A stretch of DNA of 64,000 nt from Actinomadura terrae (GCF_022751215.1 NZ_JAICDG010000002.1:434001-498000), one strand, 5' to 3'; numbered from the stretch's first letter, positions 12,220 through 21,377 are shown. Notes: generated by a model from the letters alone, not told the origin. Program-made: numbers and translations.

Positions 12220-12606
12220 ATGGCAGGCACCAAGACCCTGGCCGGCAAGGCCACGTCGGCGCGGGCCAAGTCTCGCAAGCGCCGGCACCTGCGGGTCCGG
12301 AAGAAGGTCGTGGGCAGCGCCACGCGTCCTCGCCTGGTCGTGACCCGCTCCACCCGCCACGTGTTCGTCCAGGTCATCGACGACGCGAAGGGCCACACGC
12401 TGGCCTACGCCTCGACGATGGAGGCCGACCTGCGCGCCGCCGAGGGCGACAAGACCGCCAAGTCCCGTCAGGTCGGCGAGCTCGTCGCCCGCCGGGCCAA
12501 GGAGGCCGGTGTGTCCGCGGTCGTCTTCGACCGCGGCGGCAACAAGTACCACGGCCGCATCGCCGCTGTCGCGGACGGTGCGCGCGAGGGGGGCCTGGAG
12601 CTGTGA
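12220..12606 (+). CDS. rplR: 50S ribosomal protein L18
   Basis: A 128-residue L18, a 5S rRNA binder. The basic N-terminal region ([14 protein letters not shown]), the [19 protein letters not shown] strand and [26 protein letters not shown] at the end fit the family (the latter spans the last quarter of the protein). It follows rplF by 2 bases; rpsE starts 34 bases later. Confidence 0.97.
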   Translation: MAGTKTLAGKATSARAKSRKRRHLRVRKKVVGSATRPRLVVTRSTRHVFVQVIDDAKGHTLAYASTMEADLRAAEGDKTAKSRQVGELVARRAKEAGVSAVVFDRGGNKYHGRIAAVADGAREGGLEL

Positions 12607-12640
12607 TGGCCCTTCCCATGGCAAACGAGAGGAACCACTG

Positions 12641-13264
12641 ATGGCAGCGCAGAGGCGCGGTGGCGGTCAGGGTGGCGACCGTCGCGACGGCCGCCGCGAC
12701 GACCGCCGCGGTGGCGCCGACAAGGGCCAGTCGTACATCGAGAAGGTCGTGGCGATCAACCGTGTCGCCAAGGTCGTCAAGGGCGGTCGTCGCTTCAGCT
12801 TCACGGCCCTGGTGATCGTCGGTGACGGCAACGGCACCGTCGGCGTCGGCTACGGCAAGGCCAAGGAGGTGCCCGCGGCGATCGCCAAGGGCGTCGAGGA
12901 GGCCAAGAAGCACTTCTTCAAGGTGCCGCGGATCCAGGGCACCATCCCGCACCTGGTGCAGGAGCGGGACGCGGCGGGCGAGGTCCTGCTGCGTCCGGCC
13001 AGCCCCGGTACCGGCGTCATCGCCGGTGGCCCGGTGCGCGCGGTGCTGGAGTGCGCGGGCATCCACGACGTGCTGAGCAAGTCGCTGGGCAGCGACAACG
13101 CGATCAACATCGTGCACGCGACGATCGCGGGCCTCAAGGCACTGAAGCGTCCCGAGGAGATCGCGGCCAAGCGCGGCCTGCCGATCGAGGACGTCGCCCC
13201 CGCCGCCATGCTGCGGGCCCGCGCCGCGGGCAGCGAGCCGAGGGCGGAGGCCGCGACCACATGA
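12641..13264 (+). CDS. rpsE: 30S ribosomal protein S5
   Basis: A 207-residue S5 that shapes the mRNA entry tunnel and decoding fidelity. The frame is open upstream, but ATG 12641 after GAGAGGAACC is the right start. The first about 25 residues are a low-complexity Gly/Arg/Asp leader ([19 protein letters not shown]) common in actinobacteria, followed by the S5 core ([19 protein letters not shown]) and the [15 protein letters not shown] motif. The stop overlaps rpmD in ATGA. Confidence 0.97.
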   Translation: MAAQRRGGGQGGDRRDGRRDDRRGGADKGQSYIEKVVAINRVAKVVKGGRRFSFTALVIVGDGNGTVGVGYGKAKEVPAAIAKGVEEAKKHFFKVPRIQGTIPHLVQERDAAGEVLLRPASPGTGVIAGGPVRAVLECAGIHDVLSKSLGSDNAINIVHATIAGLKALKRPEEIAAKRGLPIEDVAPAAMLRARAAGSEPRAEAATT

Positions 13265-13443
13265 GCAACCTGAAGATCACGCAGACCAAGTCCGTGATCA
13301 GTGAGAAGCAGAACCAGCGTGACACGCTGCGCACCCTCGGCCTGAAGAAGATCGGGCAGAGCGTGGTCCGCGAGGACCGCCCCGAGGTGCTCGGCATGAT
13401 CCGGACGGTGGCGCACCTGGTCACCGTCGAGGAGGTCGACTGA
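13261..13443 (+). CDS. rpmD: 50S ribosomal protein L30
   Basis: A 60-residue L30. The segment [20 protein letters not shown] and the [20 protein letters not shown] core are characteristic. The ATG overlaps the rpsE stop (ATGA) and rplO starts one base after its TGA, so it is locked into the spc operon. Confidence 0.97.
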   Translation: MSNLKITQTKSVISEKQNQRDTLRTLGLKKIGQSVVREDRPEVLGMIRTVAHLVTVEEVD

Positions 13444-13444
13444 C

Positions 13445-13933
13445 ATGGCGGCTGATCTCGGTAAGAACGCCACCGAGGACACCACCGAGGGCACACCGCT
13501 GAAGGTGCACGACCTGCGTCCCGCCCCCGGTGCCAACCGCCGCAAGGTCCGCAAGGGCCGCGGCGAGGCGTCCAAGGGCAAGACGGCGGGCCGCGGTACC
13601 AAGGGCACCAAGGCGCGCGGCACCGTCCCCGTCGGGTTCGAGGGCGGCCAGATGCCTCTGATCATCCGGCTCCCGAAGCTCAAGGGCTTCAAGAACCCGA
13701 ACCGGGTCGAGTACCAGGTCGTGAACCTGGACAAGCTGGCCGCGCTGTACCCCGAGGGCGGCGAGGTGACCGCGGACGATCTGGCGGCCAGGGGAGCGGT
13801 TCGCCGCGGCCGTCCGGTCAAGGTGCTCGGCACCGGTGAGATCTCCGTGGCGGTTCAGGTGAGGGTTCACGCCTTCTCCGGCGCCGCCAAGGAGAAGATC
13901 GCCGCTGCTGGCGGCACCACTGACGAGCTGTAA
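13445..13933 (+). CDS. rplO: 50S ribosomal protein L15
   Basis: A 162-residue L15, a late-assembly 50S protein. [20 protein letters not shown] and the Gly-rich [15 protein letters not shown] segment, then [19 protein letters not shown], identify it. About 15 acidic/Thr-rich residues precede the core. It is the last ribosomal gene of the spc operon; secY follows after 214 bases. Confidence 0.97.
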   Translation: MAADLGKNATEDTTEGTPLKVHDLRPAPGANRRKVRKGRGEASKGKTAGRGTKGTKARGTVPVGFEGGQMPLIIRLPKLKGFKNPNRVEYQVVNLDKLAALYPEGGEVTADDLAARGAVRRGRPVKVLGTGEISVAVQVRVHAFSGAAKEKIAAAGGTTDEL

Positions 13934-14147
13934 GTAGGACGCCTGCGATGCCGGGGCCGTCTTCACCAAGCGCCGGGGGCCGGAAGGTCGCCGCGTTCGG
14001 CGGGGCGGCCCCGCTTGCATGTGCTGTTAGAGTCACACCGGCAGATGCGCTCGGAGTGAGATTTCACACGATCGTTTCGGCCGACCCTCATGGACCTGTA
14101 ACCGGCCCCTCGGCGGCCATGAATTCGCCAGTCGCGCAGGAGGAATG
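13934..14147 (+). promoter_or_regulatory. rplO-secY intergenic region, possible secY promoter
   Basis: A 214-base gap breaks an otherwise compact operon. It holds a G+C-rich palindrome (CGGGGC-G-GCCCCG near 14001-14013) and the more A+T-rich segment TGTTAGAGTCAC at 14025-14036 whose TTAGAGT resembles a -10 box, without a convincing -35. A 68-codon frame (13948-14154) runs through it but lacks a Shine-Dalgarno or recognisable features. A promoter here is an inference from spacing. Confidence 0.3.
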
Positions 14148-15446
14148 GTGCTGACCGCGTTCGCTCGGGCTTTCCGTACGCCTGACCTGCGTAAAAAGCT
14201 GTTGTTCACGTTGCTCATGATCGTGGTGTTCCGGGTGGGGTCGATCCTCCCGACACCGAACGTGAACGTGAAGGTGCTGAAGGAGACGGCGGACCAGGCC
14301 AAGGACCAGAACCAGCTCTACGGTCTGGTCGACCTGTTCAGCGGCGGCGCGTTGCTGAAGCTGTCGGTGTTCGCGCTGGGGATCATGCCCTACATCACCG
14401 CGAGCATCATCCTCCAGCTGCTGACCGTCGTGATCCCCCGGCTGGAGGCCCTCAAGAAGGAGGGCCAGGCCGGCACCACGAAGATCACCCAGTACACCCG
14501 CTACCTGACGGTGGGCCTCGCGATCCTGCAGGCCACCGGCATCGTGGCGATGGCGAGTACCGGGCAGCTCTTCCAGGGCGTGAGCGGCAGCAACGGCGAC
14601 ATCCTGTACGACACGGGCGTGTTCCCGATCATCACCATGGTGATCTGCATGGTGGCTGGCACCTCGGTGATCATGTGGCTGGGCGAGCTGGTCACCGACC
14701 GCGGCGTCGGCAACGGCATGTCCATCCTGATCTTCACCCAGGTCGTCGCGGTCTTCCCCGCGCAGTTCTGGAGCATCTACCAGACCAAGAACGGCTTCGT
14801 CTTCGCGGTCGTCGTCCTGGTCGGCCTGGCGATCATGGCCGGTGTCGTGTTCGTCGAGCAGGCGCAGCGCCGCATCCCCGTCCAGTACGCCAAGCGGATG
14901 GTCGGGCGCCGCATGTACGGCGGCACCTCCACCTACATCCCGCTCAAGGTGAACCAGGCCGGCATCATTCCGGTGATCTTCGCCTCATCGCTGCTGTACC
15001 TCCCGGTGCTGGCGACGCAGCTGTGGCCCAACACCAAGTGGCTCCAGAAGATCCAGCCCTACCTCCAGCAGAACAACGCCTGGCACATGGCGGTCTTCTT
15101 CGTCTTCATCATCTTCTTCACCTACTTCTACGTGGCGATCACGTTCAACCCCACTGAAGTGGCCGACAACATGAAGAAGTATGGTGGGTTCATCCCAGGT
15201 ATCCGTCCGGGACGGCCGACCGCCGAATACCTCGACTTCGTGCTGACCCGGATCACCACACCCGGTGCGCTGTACCTGGGGCTCGTGGCACTGATCCCCA
15301 TGGTGGCCTTCGCACTCCTGAAGGCCAGCCAGGACTTCCCCTTCGGCGGCACGAGCATCCTCATCGTCGTCGGCGTCGGACTGGATACCGTGAAGCAGAT
15401 CGAGAGTCAGCTGCAACAGCGCAACTACGAGGGCTTCCTCCGGTAG
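14148..15446 (+). CDS. secY: preprotein translocase subunit SecY
   Basis: A multi-pass membrane protein of 432 residues forming the SecYEG protein-conducting channel. Family landmarks are the N-terminal [38 protein letters not shown] in TM2, and the cytosolic loop GIRPGRPT. An ATG lies at 14145, but AGGAGG ends one base before it; the next codon, GTG 14148, is spaced 4 bases from the Shine-Dalgarno and yields MLTAFARAF, the standard start, so I chose it. The stop overlaps the adk GTG (TAGTG). Confidence 0.95.
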   Translation: MLTAFARAFRTPDLRKKLLFTLLMIVVFRVGSILPTPNVNVKVLKETADQAKDQNQLYGLVDLFSGGALLKLSVFALGIMPYITASIILQLLTVVIPRLEALKKEGQAGTTKITQYTRYLTVGLAILQATGIVAMASTGQLFQGVSGSNGDILYDTGVFPIITMVICMVAGTSVIMWLGELVTDRGVGNGMSILIFTQVVAVFPAQFWSIYQTKNGFVFAVVVLVGLAIMAGVVFVEQAQRRIPVQYAKRMVGRRMYGGTSTYIPLKVNQAGIIPVIFASSLLYLPVLATQLWPNTKWLQKIQPYLQQNNAWHMAVFFVFIIFFTYFYVAITFNPTEVADNMKKYGGFIPGIRPGRPTAEYLDFVLTRITTPGALYLGLVALIPMVAFALLKASQDFPFGGTSILIVVGVGLDTVKQIESQLQQRNYEGFLR

Positions 15447-16096
15447 TGCGTATCGTGCTGGTGGGCCCCCCGGGAGCGGGCAAGGGGACACAGGCCCAGT
15501 TCATCGCATCTCATCTGTCCATCCCGAAGATCTCGACAGGTGACATCTTCCGCGCCAACGTGAGCGGTGGTACCGAGCTCGGCCGGCAGGCCAGGCAGTA
15601 CATGGACCGCGGTGACCTCGTCCCCGACGAGGTCACGATCGCGATGGTGCGCGACCGCCTCGGCGAGGACGACGCGCGCGACGGGTTCCTGCTCGACGGG
15701 TTCCCGCGCAACGTCCCGCAGGCAGAGACGCTGAAGAAGATCCTCGCGGAGTGGGACACCCGCCTGGACATCGTCCTGGAGTTGGTCGTCGACGAGGACG
15801 AGGTCGTCCGGCGGCTGTCGGGCCGGCGCACCTGCGACAAGTGCGGGCGCATCTGGCACGTCGACTTCGACGACAAGCAGGACGACATCTGCGACGACTG
15901 CGGCGGTCACCTGTTCCAGCGCGACGACGACAAGGAAGAGGTCGTCATGCACCGGCTGGAGGTGTACCGGCACGACACGGCCCCGCTGGTGCAGTTCTAC
16001 GCCGACGAGGACATCCTCGTCGGCATCGACGCGACCGGCCCGGTCGAGGAGGTCACCAAGCGCGCGCTCACCGCGCTTCGGCCGCTGGAGAAGTAG
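15446..16096 (+). CDS. adk: adenylate kinase with Cys4 zinc lid
   Basis: A 216-residue kinase that interconverts ATP + AMP and 2 ADP. The P-loop is GPPGAGKGT (residues 7-15). The lid is the long form, and four cysteines at 130, 133, 149 and 152 (CDKC, CDDC) should bind zinc. [10 protein letters not shown] contributes to AMP binding. The GTG start overlaps the secY stop. Gene order secY-adk-map is the classical arrangement. Confidence 0.97.
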   Translation: MRIVLVGPPGAGKGTQAQFIASHLSIPKISTGDIFRANVSGGTELGRQARQYMDRGDLVPDEVTIAMVRDRLGEDDARDGFLLDGFPRNVPQAETLKKILAEWDTRLDIVLELVVDEDEVVRRLSGRRTCDKCGRIWHVDFDDKQDDICDDCGGHLFQRDDDKEEVVMHRLEVYRHDTAPLVQFYADEDILVGIDATGPVEEVTKRALTALRPLEK

Positions 16097-16214
16097 CGGC
16101 GGGGCCCCTGATGGAGGGCCCGCCGGAGAACTGACCATGGACGCGGTGACCCCGCGTCCATGGGCCGGGCTCCGCAGCATGAGCGGTCCCGGGCGAGGCG
16201 TTCAGGGGAAAACA

Positions 16215-17036
16215 GTGTTCAAACGGCGTAGGCCCGCGATCCAGGTGAAGACGCCGGAGCAGGTCGAGGCGATGCGCGTGGCCGGGCTGCTGGTCGGCGA
16301 GACCCTCGAGGTGCTGCGCGAGGCGGTCCGGCCCGGCATCACGACGATGGAGCTGGACGAGATCGCCGAGCGGCACATCCGCGCGAACGGCGGCGTCCCG
16401 TCCTTCAAGGGCTACCACGGCTTCACCGGGACGATCTGCGCGTCGATCAACGAGGAGATCGTGCACGGCATCCCCGATCAAGAGCGGGCCGTCCAAGAGG
16501 GCGACATCATCTCGATCGACTGCGGCGCGATCGTCGACGGCTGGCACGGCGACGCGGCGATCACGGTCCCGGTGGGGGAGATCACCGACGAGCTGCGCGC
16601 GCTCCTGGACGTCACCGAGACGTCCCTGTGGCGCGGTCTGGCGGCCGGAAGGGCCGGGGCGAGGCTGAGCGACATCTCCCACACGATCGAGGCTCACATC
16701 CGCTCTCAGGGCCCCTACGGCATCGTTGAGGGCTACGGCGGGCACGGCATCGGTACCGAGATGCACATGGACCCGCTCGTCCCGAACCACGGGCCCGCGG
16801 GCCACGGCCCGGAGCTCGTGCCCGGGATGTGCTTCGCGATCGAGCCGATGGTCAACCTCGGCACCAAGGAGACCCTCGAACTCGACGACGGCTGGACGGT
16901 GATCACCGCCGACGGCCGCCGCTCCGCCCACTTCGAGCACTCCTTCGCCGTCACGCCGGACGGCCCGCGTGTGCTGACCGCACTTGACGAGGGCCGGGAG
17001 TGGTTCGCCAAGCTGGAGGCGGACGCTCCGTCCTAG
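16215..17036 (+). CDS. map: methionine aminopeptidase, type I
   Basis: A 273-residue metallopeptidase that removes the initiator Met. The frame extends upstream to 16137, but GTG 16215 has AGGGGA about 7 bases away and gives the usual MFKRRRPAIQVKTPEQ start. Metal ligands are visible: Asp102 and Asp113 (IDCGAIVDGWHGD), His177 (GGHGIG), Glu210 (IEPM) and Glu241 (FEHSF), with His84 in the active site. It lacks the N-terminal SH3-binding zinc extension. Confidence 0.96.
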   Translation: MFKRRRPAIQVKTPEQVEAMRVAGLLVGETLEVLREAVRPGITTMELDEIAERHIRANGGVPSFKGYHGFTGTICASINEEIVHGIPDQERAVQEGDIISIDCGAIVDGWHGDAAITVPVGEITDELRALLDVTETSLWRGLAAGRAGARLSDISHTIEAHIRSQGPYGIVEGYGGHGIGTEMHMDPLVPNHGPAGHGPELVPGMCFAIEPMVNLGTKETLELDDGWTVITADGRRSAHFEHSFAVTPDGPRVLTALDEGREWFAKLEADAPS

Positions 17037-17060
17037 CCGATCGAGACGAGGAGCCTTGCG

Positions 17061-17507
17061 ATGGCGCCGAACCCTGACCTCCGGGCGTCGGACGCCGACC
17101 GCGACCGGGTCGCCGCGAACCTGCGCGAGCACTGCGCCGTGGGCCGGATCACCGTCGAGGAGATGAACGAGCGGCTCGACCTGGTCTACGAGGCGAGGAC
17201 CCTGGGCCAGCTCCAGGCGGTCACCCACGACCTGCCGGAGGAGGACCTGCACCAGCTGCCCGTCCCGGCGGCCCAGGGCAACAGCACGGCCTCGGTGGCG
17301 CCGCGCCCCTCCGGCGGCGACCTGTACCGGCGCGGCGGCCGCGCGATGTGGGGCACCTGGGCCGTGGTCAGCGGCATCAACCTCACGGTCTGGCTGATCA
17401 TCGCCCTGACCGGCCACGTCGTCTACCCCTGGTGGCTGTGGGTCGCGGGCCCATGGGGCGCGCTGATCCTGCTCGGCTCGCTCCTGGGCCCGAAACGCCA
17501 CGGCTAG
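17061..17507 (+). CDS. DUF1707 and 2TM-domain membrane protein
   Basis: A 148-residue protein. Residues 6-60 match the DUF1707 pattern (LRASDADRDRVAANLREHCAVGRI, then ERLDLVYEARTLGQL). After a Pro/Gln-rich linker, two membrane segments (about 99-117 and 122-141, WGTWAVVSGINLTVWLIIAL and WWLWVAGPWGALILLGSL) end in GPKRHG. DUF1707 proteins are widespread in actinobacteria and of unknown function; the domain resembles a small helical DNA- or protein-binding fold. Shine-Dalgarno GAGGAG precedes the ATG. It converges on the phosphoesterase gene with only 4 bases between them. Confidence 0.85.
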   Translation: MAPNPDLRASDADRDRVAANLREHCAVGRITVEEMNERLDLVYEARTLGQLQAVTHDLPEEDLHQLPVPAAQGNSTASVAPRPSGGDLYRRGGRAMWGTWAVVSGINLTVWLIIALTGHVVYPWWLWVAGPWGALILLGSLLGPKRHG

Positions 17508-17511
17508 GGGG

Positions 17512-18336
17512 TTACTCGACCTCCATGAGCGGCCGGTAGTTCCCGGTGGGGACGAAGTGCGTGGTCGCCATCCCGTCGTCCGCCACCAGATGCACCGCGA
17601 ACCCGGCGGGCTCCCCGGTCACGGCCGCGCGGCCTGGGCGGGTCAGGTCGAGGAACAGCTGCCGGTAGGTGCTCGGGCAGGTGGTGCTGACCCGTCCCGC
17701 GAGCTGCCCGACCGCGCCCCGATGCACATGCCCGCTGATGATCCGGACGACCTGCTCGTGCCGCGCGATCACCGCCGCGAACCCCGCCGGGTCCACGAAC
17801 CGCATGTCGTCGATGAACCGGATCCCGATCGGGAACGGCGGATGATGCGTCGCCACGATGGTGGGGACGTCGGGCGCGGCGCCGAGCGTCGCGTCCAGCC
17901 AGGCGAGCCGCTCCTCGCTCAGGTGCCCGTGCGGATGCCCGTCCACGGTCGTGTCGCAGCACACGAGTCGCACGCCGCCGATGTTCACCGCGTACTGGAC
18001 GGGTGCCTGTGGAGCGGTCCCGGTCTCCGCGACGGCCGGATGATCGCTGAACGCCGCGCGCAGGGCGTCCCGGTCGTCGTGGTTGCCGGGCATCGGGAAC
18101 ACGGCCATCGGCAACGGCGACAGCAGCGCGTGCAGCCGCGCGTACTCGGAGGGCCGCCCCCCGTCGGCGAGGTCCCCCGTCAGCACCACCGCGTCCGGTC
18201 GCGCGGGCAACGCCAACAAGCTGGAGACCGCCGCCCGCAACGCCCGCACCGGCCCGGACGCGTCGTCCACCTCACCGTCCCGCCCCGCCGCGAGATGGAT
18301 ATCGCTCAACTGGGCCAGTATCACGACACCGCCCAC
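17512..18336 (-). CDS. calcineurin-like metallophosphoesterase (class III phosphodiesterase type)
   Basis: A 274-residue metallophosphoesterase. All dimetal motifs are present: D12-x-H14 (SDIH), GDLADGG (Asp55), GNHD (Asn85-His86), THHPPF (His164-165) and GHVH (His203, His205). The GNHD and GHVH spacing resembles the CpdA / class III cyclic-nucleotide phosphodiesterase group; substrate cannot be read from sequence. The start is GTG 18336; another in-frame GTG at 18324 would give MILAQLSDIH and is also plausible. The start codon abuts the left arm of the inverted-repeat element, so its promoter must lie inside that repeat. Confidence 0.88.
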   Translation of the reverse strand: MGGVVILAQLSDIHLAAGRDGEVDDASGPVRALRAAVSSLLALPARPDAVVLTGDLADGGRPSEYARLHALLSPLPMAVFPMPGNHDDRDALRAAFSDHPAVAETGTAPQAPVQYAVNIGGVRLVCCDTTVDGHPHGHLSEERLAWLDATLGAAPDVPTIVATHHPPFPIGIRFIDDMRFVDPAGFAAVIARHEQVVRIISGHVHRGAVGQLAGRVSTTCPSTYRQLFLDLTRPGRAAVTGEPAGFAVHLVADDGMATTHFVPTGNYRPLMEVE

Positions 18337-18490
18337 GTGTTCATTGCAGTGCCCTTGGCGTCGGGCCTTGGCGGCCCTCCTTCAACGGGCACTGCGGCGA
18401 TCGCTGCATCGCTCCGACTCGCCTGGCGGCTCGCTTCGCGATCAGGTTCTCGCAAGCTCGAACCTGCCTTCGGACGCGATCGCAACGCTT
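18337..18490. repeat. left arm of long inverted repeat (154 nt)
   Basis: This arm begins GTGTTCATTGCAGTGCCC and is nearly identical to the reverse complement of 18817-18970, differing mainly in two short patches and one single-base indel. Near its inner end is a small hairpin, GTTC (18446-18449) / GAAC (18460-18463), flanked by GATCAG and CTGCCTTCGGACGCGATCGC. No convincing coding frame is present. Confidence 0.9.
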
Positions 18491-18524
18491 GGGGCTGAAG
18501 CGGGCTCAACTTACGACCTCCATG

Positions 18525-18625
18525 GTTCACAGTGTCCGTCGGCCGGCACCTTCGGCTCACCCTGGGACTCGCTGCGTGATCAGTTTCCCGCATGCACGAA
18601 ACCGCCTTCGCACACAACCACGCCC
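18525..18625. repeat. degenerate third copy of the repeat
   Basis: This inner copy has the same order as the left arm: CAGTGTCC, GGACTCGCTGCGTGATCAG, a hairpin TTTC (18584-18587) / GAAA (18598-18601), then CCGCCTTCGCACACAAC. The stem bases differ from the other two copies but still pair, which is evidence of selection for structure. Confidence 0.7.
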
Positions 18626-18816
18626 CCCGAGCCCCGAGCAAGCGTCAGCTTCGCCGAGGCGACCGGCCTGACCTGCGGCGTTGCTGTGAGCGCAGCGCCG
18701 TTGCGCCATTCAGATTCGCGTTGGGGCAGGTCCAGACGACCCAGGAAAGGACGGGGAAGTCGATCAGCCGACCGAGACCGGCGCGAGGGGTAAGCCCAGC
18801 CGCCCAGCAACCGAAA

Positions 18817-18970
18817 CGTTGCGATCGCGTCCGAAGGCAGATGCGAGCGAAGCAAGCATCTGATCGCGAAGCGAGCCGCCAGGCGAGTCGGAGCGATGCC
18901 AGCGATCGCCGCAGTGCCCGTTGAAGGAGGGAGCGCCAGCGACCGACGCCAAGGGCACTGCAATGAACAC
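18817..18970. repeat. right arm of long inverted repeat (154 nt)
   Basis: Reverse-complement partner of 18337-18490. Its hairpin tip is ATGC (18841-18844) / GCAT (18856-18859). The arm ends in GGGCACTGCAATGAACAC two bases before the stop codon of the neighbouring minus-strand gene. Together the arms and the 326-base interior make a 634-base noncoding element filling the whole gap between two minus-strand genes. Confidence 0.9.
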
Positions 18971-18972
18971 AG

Positions 18973-19530
18973 CTACGCGACGTGGGGGATTACCAGGGAG
19001 AGTGCGGAGGTGACGTCCTTGGCGGCGGGGGCCACGTCGGGGACGACGTCGCGGAGGGCCAGCCAGCCGTTGATGGCCTGGACGGTGGGCTTGGCCTCGA
19101 TGAGCTGGGGGTCGTCCAGGCCGTACCAGGCGGCGACCTTGGACCAGCGCCAGAGGCGGTGGCCGGCGGTCGACATCTCCGAGGCGGGGAAGCCGCCGGG
19201 GCCGCGGGCGCCGGTGATCGCCAGGCGGACGGATTCGAACGAACGGCCGACCCGTTCGGCGATGTCGCGGATGGTGAGCAGCGGGTCGGCCTCGACCTGG
19301 AGGACGTGCAGCTCCGGCGCGCTGGCCTCGACGTGCTCGACGACCTCCATGATCGCGGCGGCGAGGGTGGCGCCGGTCCAGGTGCAGGAGGCGTTGCCGG
19401 GGCGCTCGGCGTGCTGCGGCTCGCTGATGATCGACACGGTGACGGCGCCGTGCGTCCGGTCGAAGAGGGGGTCCAGCTCGTCCTCGTAGAGGGGACGGCT
19501 GAGGATCAGCGCGAAGTCATAGCTCGGCAT
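18973..19530 (-). CDS. hypothetical protein with a helix-turn-helix-like C-terminal half
   Basis: I do not recognise a named family. The frame is open to 19695, but ATG 19530 has a perfect AAGGAGGG Shine-Dalgarno, giving 185 residues. The N-terminal half (YDFALILSRPLYEDELDPLF) looks like a small alpha/beta domain; the second half contains LLTIRDIAERVGRSFESVRL, which fits a helix-turn-helix of the excisionase/MerR-like type, followed by RLWRWSKVAAWYGLD, which resembles the wing. A DNA-binding role is an inference. It is divergent from infA. Confidence 0.7.
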   Translation of the reverse strand: MPSYDFALILSRPLYEDELDPLFDRTHGAVTVSIISEPQHAERPGNASCTWTGATLAAAIMEVVEHVEASAPELHVLQVEADPLLTIRDIAERVGRSFESVRLAITGARGPGGFPASEMSTAGHRLWRWSKVAAWYGLDDPQLIEAKPTVQAINGWLALRDVVPDVAPAAKDVTSALSLVIPHVA

Positions 19531-19594
19531 GCTGACCCTCCTTCGGACGTCTTGACGCCCTGTCATCGCAGGGGAACCGCCCCGTAGGTCCCCC

Positions 19595-19609
19595 GCCCGC
19601 TGTGCGGGC
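19595..19609. other. small hairpin in the infA upstream region
   Basis: GCCCGC (19595-19600), loop TGT, GCGGGC (19604-19609): a perfect 6-bp stem in the 319-base divergent gap 19531-19849. The same gap holds A+T-richer segments around 19621-19700 that probably contain promoters for both directions. Confidence 0.4.
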
Positions 19610-19689
19610 TCTCTACTGGAAAGGTACAACGCGGACGCGAGGTATGCTTGGGTCAGGACAGGTCTCCCGAGCCGTATCATGCGACAATT

Positions 19690-19718
19690 TCGCATTCGAC
19701 GGCCCGGTGCCGTAGACT
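19690..19718 (+). promoter_or_regulatory. candidate infA promoter
   Basis: TAGACT at 19713-19718 is a good actinobacterial -10 box. The best-spaced -35 candidate (TCGCAT, 19690-19695, 17-base spacer) is weak. It lies 131 bases before infA, in the less G+C-rich part of the divergent region. Low confidence. Confidence 0.3.
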
Positions 19719-19849
19719 CCTATGCCGGTCCGCTGTCGGCCGTCTGATTCCCTCTTCTCGGTGCTCTGGCGCCGTGCGTGGGTGTGGCCGCCTCCCCTCA
19801 CGGGACTCCGGACCGGGTCCAATGAGCCGATCAGCGAAGCGCGGAGGAC

Positions 19850-20071
19850 ATGCCCAAGAAAGAAGGGGCCATCGAGATCGAGGGCACCGTCATCGAGTCC
19901 CTCCCGAACGCCATGTTCCGGGTGGAGCTCGACAACGGGCACAAGGTGCTCGCCCACATCAGCGGCAAGATGCGGATGCACTACATCCGGATCCTGCCGG
20001 ACGACCGCGTCGTCGTGGAGCTGAGTCCCTACGACCTCACGCGCGGCCGGATCGTCTATCGGTACAAGTAA
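19850..20071 (+). CDS. infA: translation initiation factor IF-1
   Basis: A 73-residue IF-1, a single OB fold that blocks the 30S A site during initiation. [20 protein letters not shown] and [14 protein letters not shown] are canonical. The ATG follows GGAGG (19843-19847). It begins the infA-rpmJ-rpsM-rpsK-rpsD-rpoA-rplQ operon, divergent from the small hypothetical gene upstream. Confidence 0.98.
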   Translation: MPKKEGAIEIEGTVIESLPNAMFRVELDNGHKVLAHISGKMRMHYIRILPDDRVVVELSPYDLTRGRIVYRYK

Positions 20072-20140
20072 GCACATCCACTGGGGTTGCCTTCCCCGCG
20101 CGTGGCGGCGCGGGGGTGACCCTGATTCCTAGGAGACCCA

Positions 20141-20254
20141 GTGAAGGTCAAGCCGAGCGTCAAGAAGATCTGCAACAAGTGCCGCGTCATCCGCCGGCAC
20201 GGCCGGGTCATGGTGATCTGCTCCGACCCGCGCCACAAGCAGCGCCAGGGCTGA
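20141..20254 (+). CDS. rpmJ: 50S ribosomal protein L36, zinc type
   Basis: A 37-residue protein encoded from GTG 20141 to TGA 20254, with AGGAGA about 8 bases upstream. Sequence runs [19 protein letters not shown] and ends [10 protein letters not shown]. Cys11, Cys14, Cys27 and His32 form the zinc site of the C+ form. It sits 69 bases after infA, the usual position. Confidence 0.97.
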   Translation: MKVKPSVKKICNKCRVIRRHGRVMVICSDPRHKQRQG

Positions 20255-20313
20255 CCGGCCGCCACGGCCGCGTCGTCCGACAACTGAAGCGCATCGCAGC
20301 CTTCGCACGGGTA

Positions 20314-20342
20314 GCCGTACGACCTTGATCGGGTCGTACGGC
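20314..20342 (+). other. stem-loop between rpmJ and rpsM
   Basis: GCCGTACGACC (20314-20324) pairs perfectly with GGTCGTACGGC (20332-20342) around the loop TTGATCG: an 11-bp stem without a T-tract in a 202-base gap. It could be an attenuator, a terminator or a processing site between infA-rpmJ and the rest of the alpha operon. Confidence 0.55.
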
Positions 20343-20456
20343 GCCATCGTGCGTAGGGACACCCCCGGACCGCCGGAGGCCGGGGCCGCCACCCGGGCAG
20401 GGTGTGTGCGGAGGCGATGCGTCCATACCTCCGCGAAATGAAGGGAACTGCCCACG

Positions 20457-20837
20457 ATGGCACGCCTGCTCGGCGTCGACCTCCCGCGCGAAAAGCGCCT
20501 GGAGGTCGCTCTCACCTACATCTTCGGCATCGGCCGGACCCGCGCCCTCGAGACCCTCGCGGGCACCGAGATCAGCGGTGACCTGCGGGTGCACCAGCTC
20601 GGCGACGACGAGCTGGTGAAGCTGCGCGACTGGATCGAGGCGAACTACAAGATCGAGGGTGATCTTCGCCGCGAGGTCCAGGCGGACATCCGTCGCAAGA
20701 TCGAGATCGGGTGCTACCAGGGCATCCGGCACCGTCGCGGTCTGCCCGTCCACGGCCAGCGCACGCAGACCAACGCGCGCACCCGCAAGGGCAAGAAGAA
20801 GACCGTGGCCGGCAAGAAGAAGGCCGGCAAGAAGTAG
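20457..20837 (+). CDS. rpsM: 30S ribosomal protein S13
   Basis: A 126-residue S13 of the 30S head that contacts the 50S and P-site t[25 protein letters not shown] start (first 19 residues), [10 protein letters not shown] and [21 protein letters not shown] are diagnostic; the C-terminus is a Lys/Gly-rich tail. Shine-Dalgarno GAAGGGA precedes the ATG. Confidence 0.98.
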   Translation: MARLLGVDLPREKRLEVALTYIFGIGRTRALETLAGTEISGDLRVHQLGDDELVKLRDWIEANYKIEGDLRREVQADIRRKIEIGCYQGIRHRRGLPVHGQRTQTNARTRKGKKKTVAGKKKAGKK

Positions 20838-20885
20838 TCCGGAGTCGGTCCTCCGGATCGATGACCTCAAGAGTAGAGAGAGCAG

Positions 20886-21287
20886 ATGCCTCCTAAGAGC
20901 CGTGTCGGCGCCAAGAAGGTGCGCCGGAAGGAAAAGAAGAACGTCGCTCACGGGCACGCCCACATCAAGAGCACGTTCAACAACACGATCGTCTCGATCA
21001 CCGACCCCAACGGCAACGTGATCTCCTGGGCCTCCTCGGGCCACGTGGGCTTCAAGGGCTCGCGCAAGTCGACCCCGTTCGCCGCGCAGCAGGCCGCCGA
21101 GGCCGCCGCCCGGCGCGCGATGGAGCACGGCATGCGCAAGGTCGACGTCTTCGTGAAGGGCCCGGGCTCGGGCCGCGAGACCGCCATCCGCTCGCTTCAG
21201 GCGACCGGCCTCGAGGTGGGCTCCATCCAGGACGTCACGCCCGTTCCGCACAACGGCTGCCGCCCGCCGAAGCGTCGGAGGGTCTGA
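20886..21287 (+). CDS. rpsK: 30S ribosomal protein S11
   Basis: A 133-residue S11 of the 30S platform. [34 protein letters not shown] and the end [17 protein letters not shown] are canonical; the [10 protein letters not shown] end contacts 16S rRNA. It follows rpsM by 48 bases with GAGAGAGC upstream. Confidence 0.98.
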   Translation: MPPKSRVGAKKVRRKEKKNVAHGHAHIKSTFNNTIVSITDPNGNVISWASSGHVGFKGSRKSTPFAAQQAAEAAARRAMEHGMRKVDVFVKGPGSGRETAIRSLQATGLEVGSIQDVTPVPHNGCRPPKRRRV

Positions 21288-21377
21288 CCTGCGATGCGCA
21301 ATCTGGAATTTGCACCGGCGGCACCGCCCGCCACTGTGCTTGCCGGCCGGGTCTGAGGCAGGGGAGATCTAAGAACA

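Noticed and set aside
13948..14154. 68-codon frame between rplO and secY
   Set aside because: No Shine-Dalgarno, no recognisable motif, and it overlaps the secY start.
18321..18970. Several short frames on both strands with similar words such as SDSPGGSLRDQ
   Set aside because: They arise from the repeat itself, occur in conflicting frames in each copy and lack ribosome binding sites. The DNA structure covaries, not a protein sequence.
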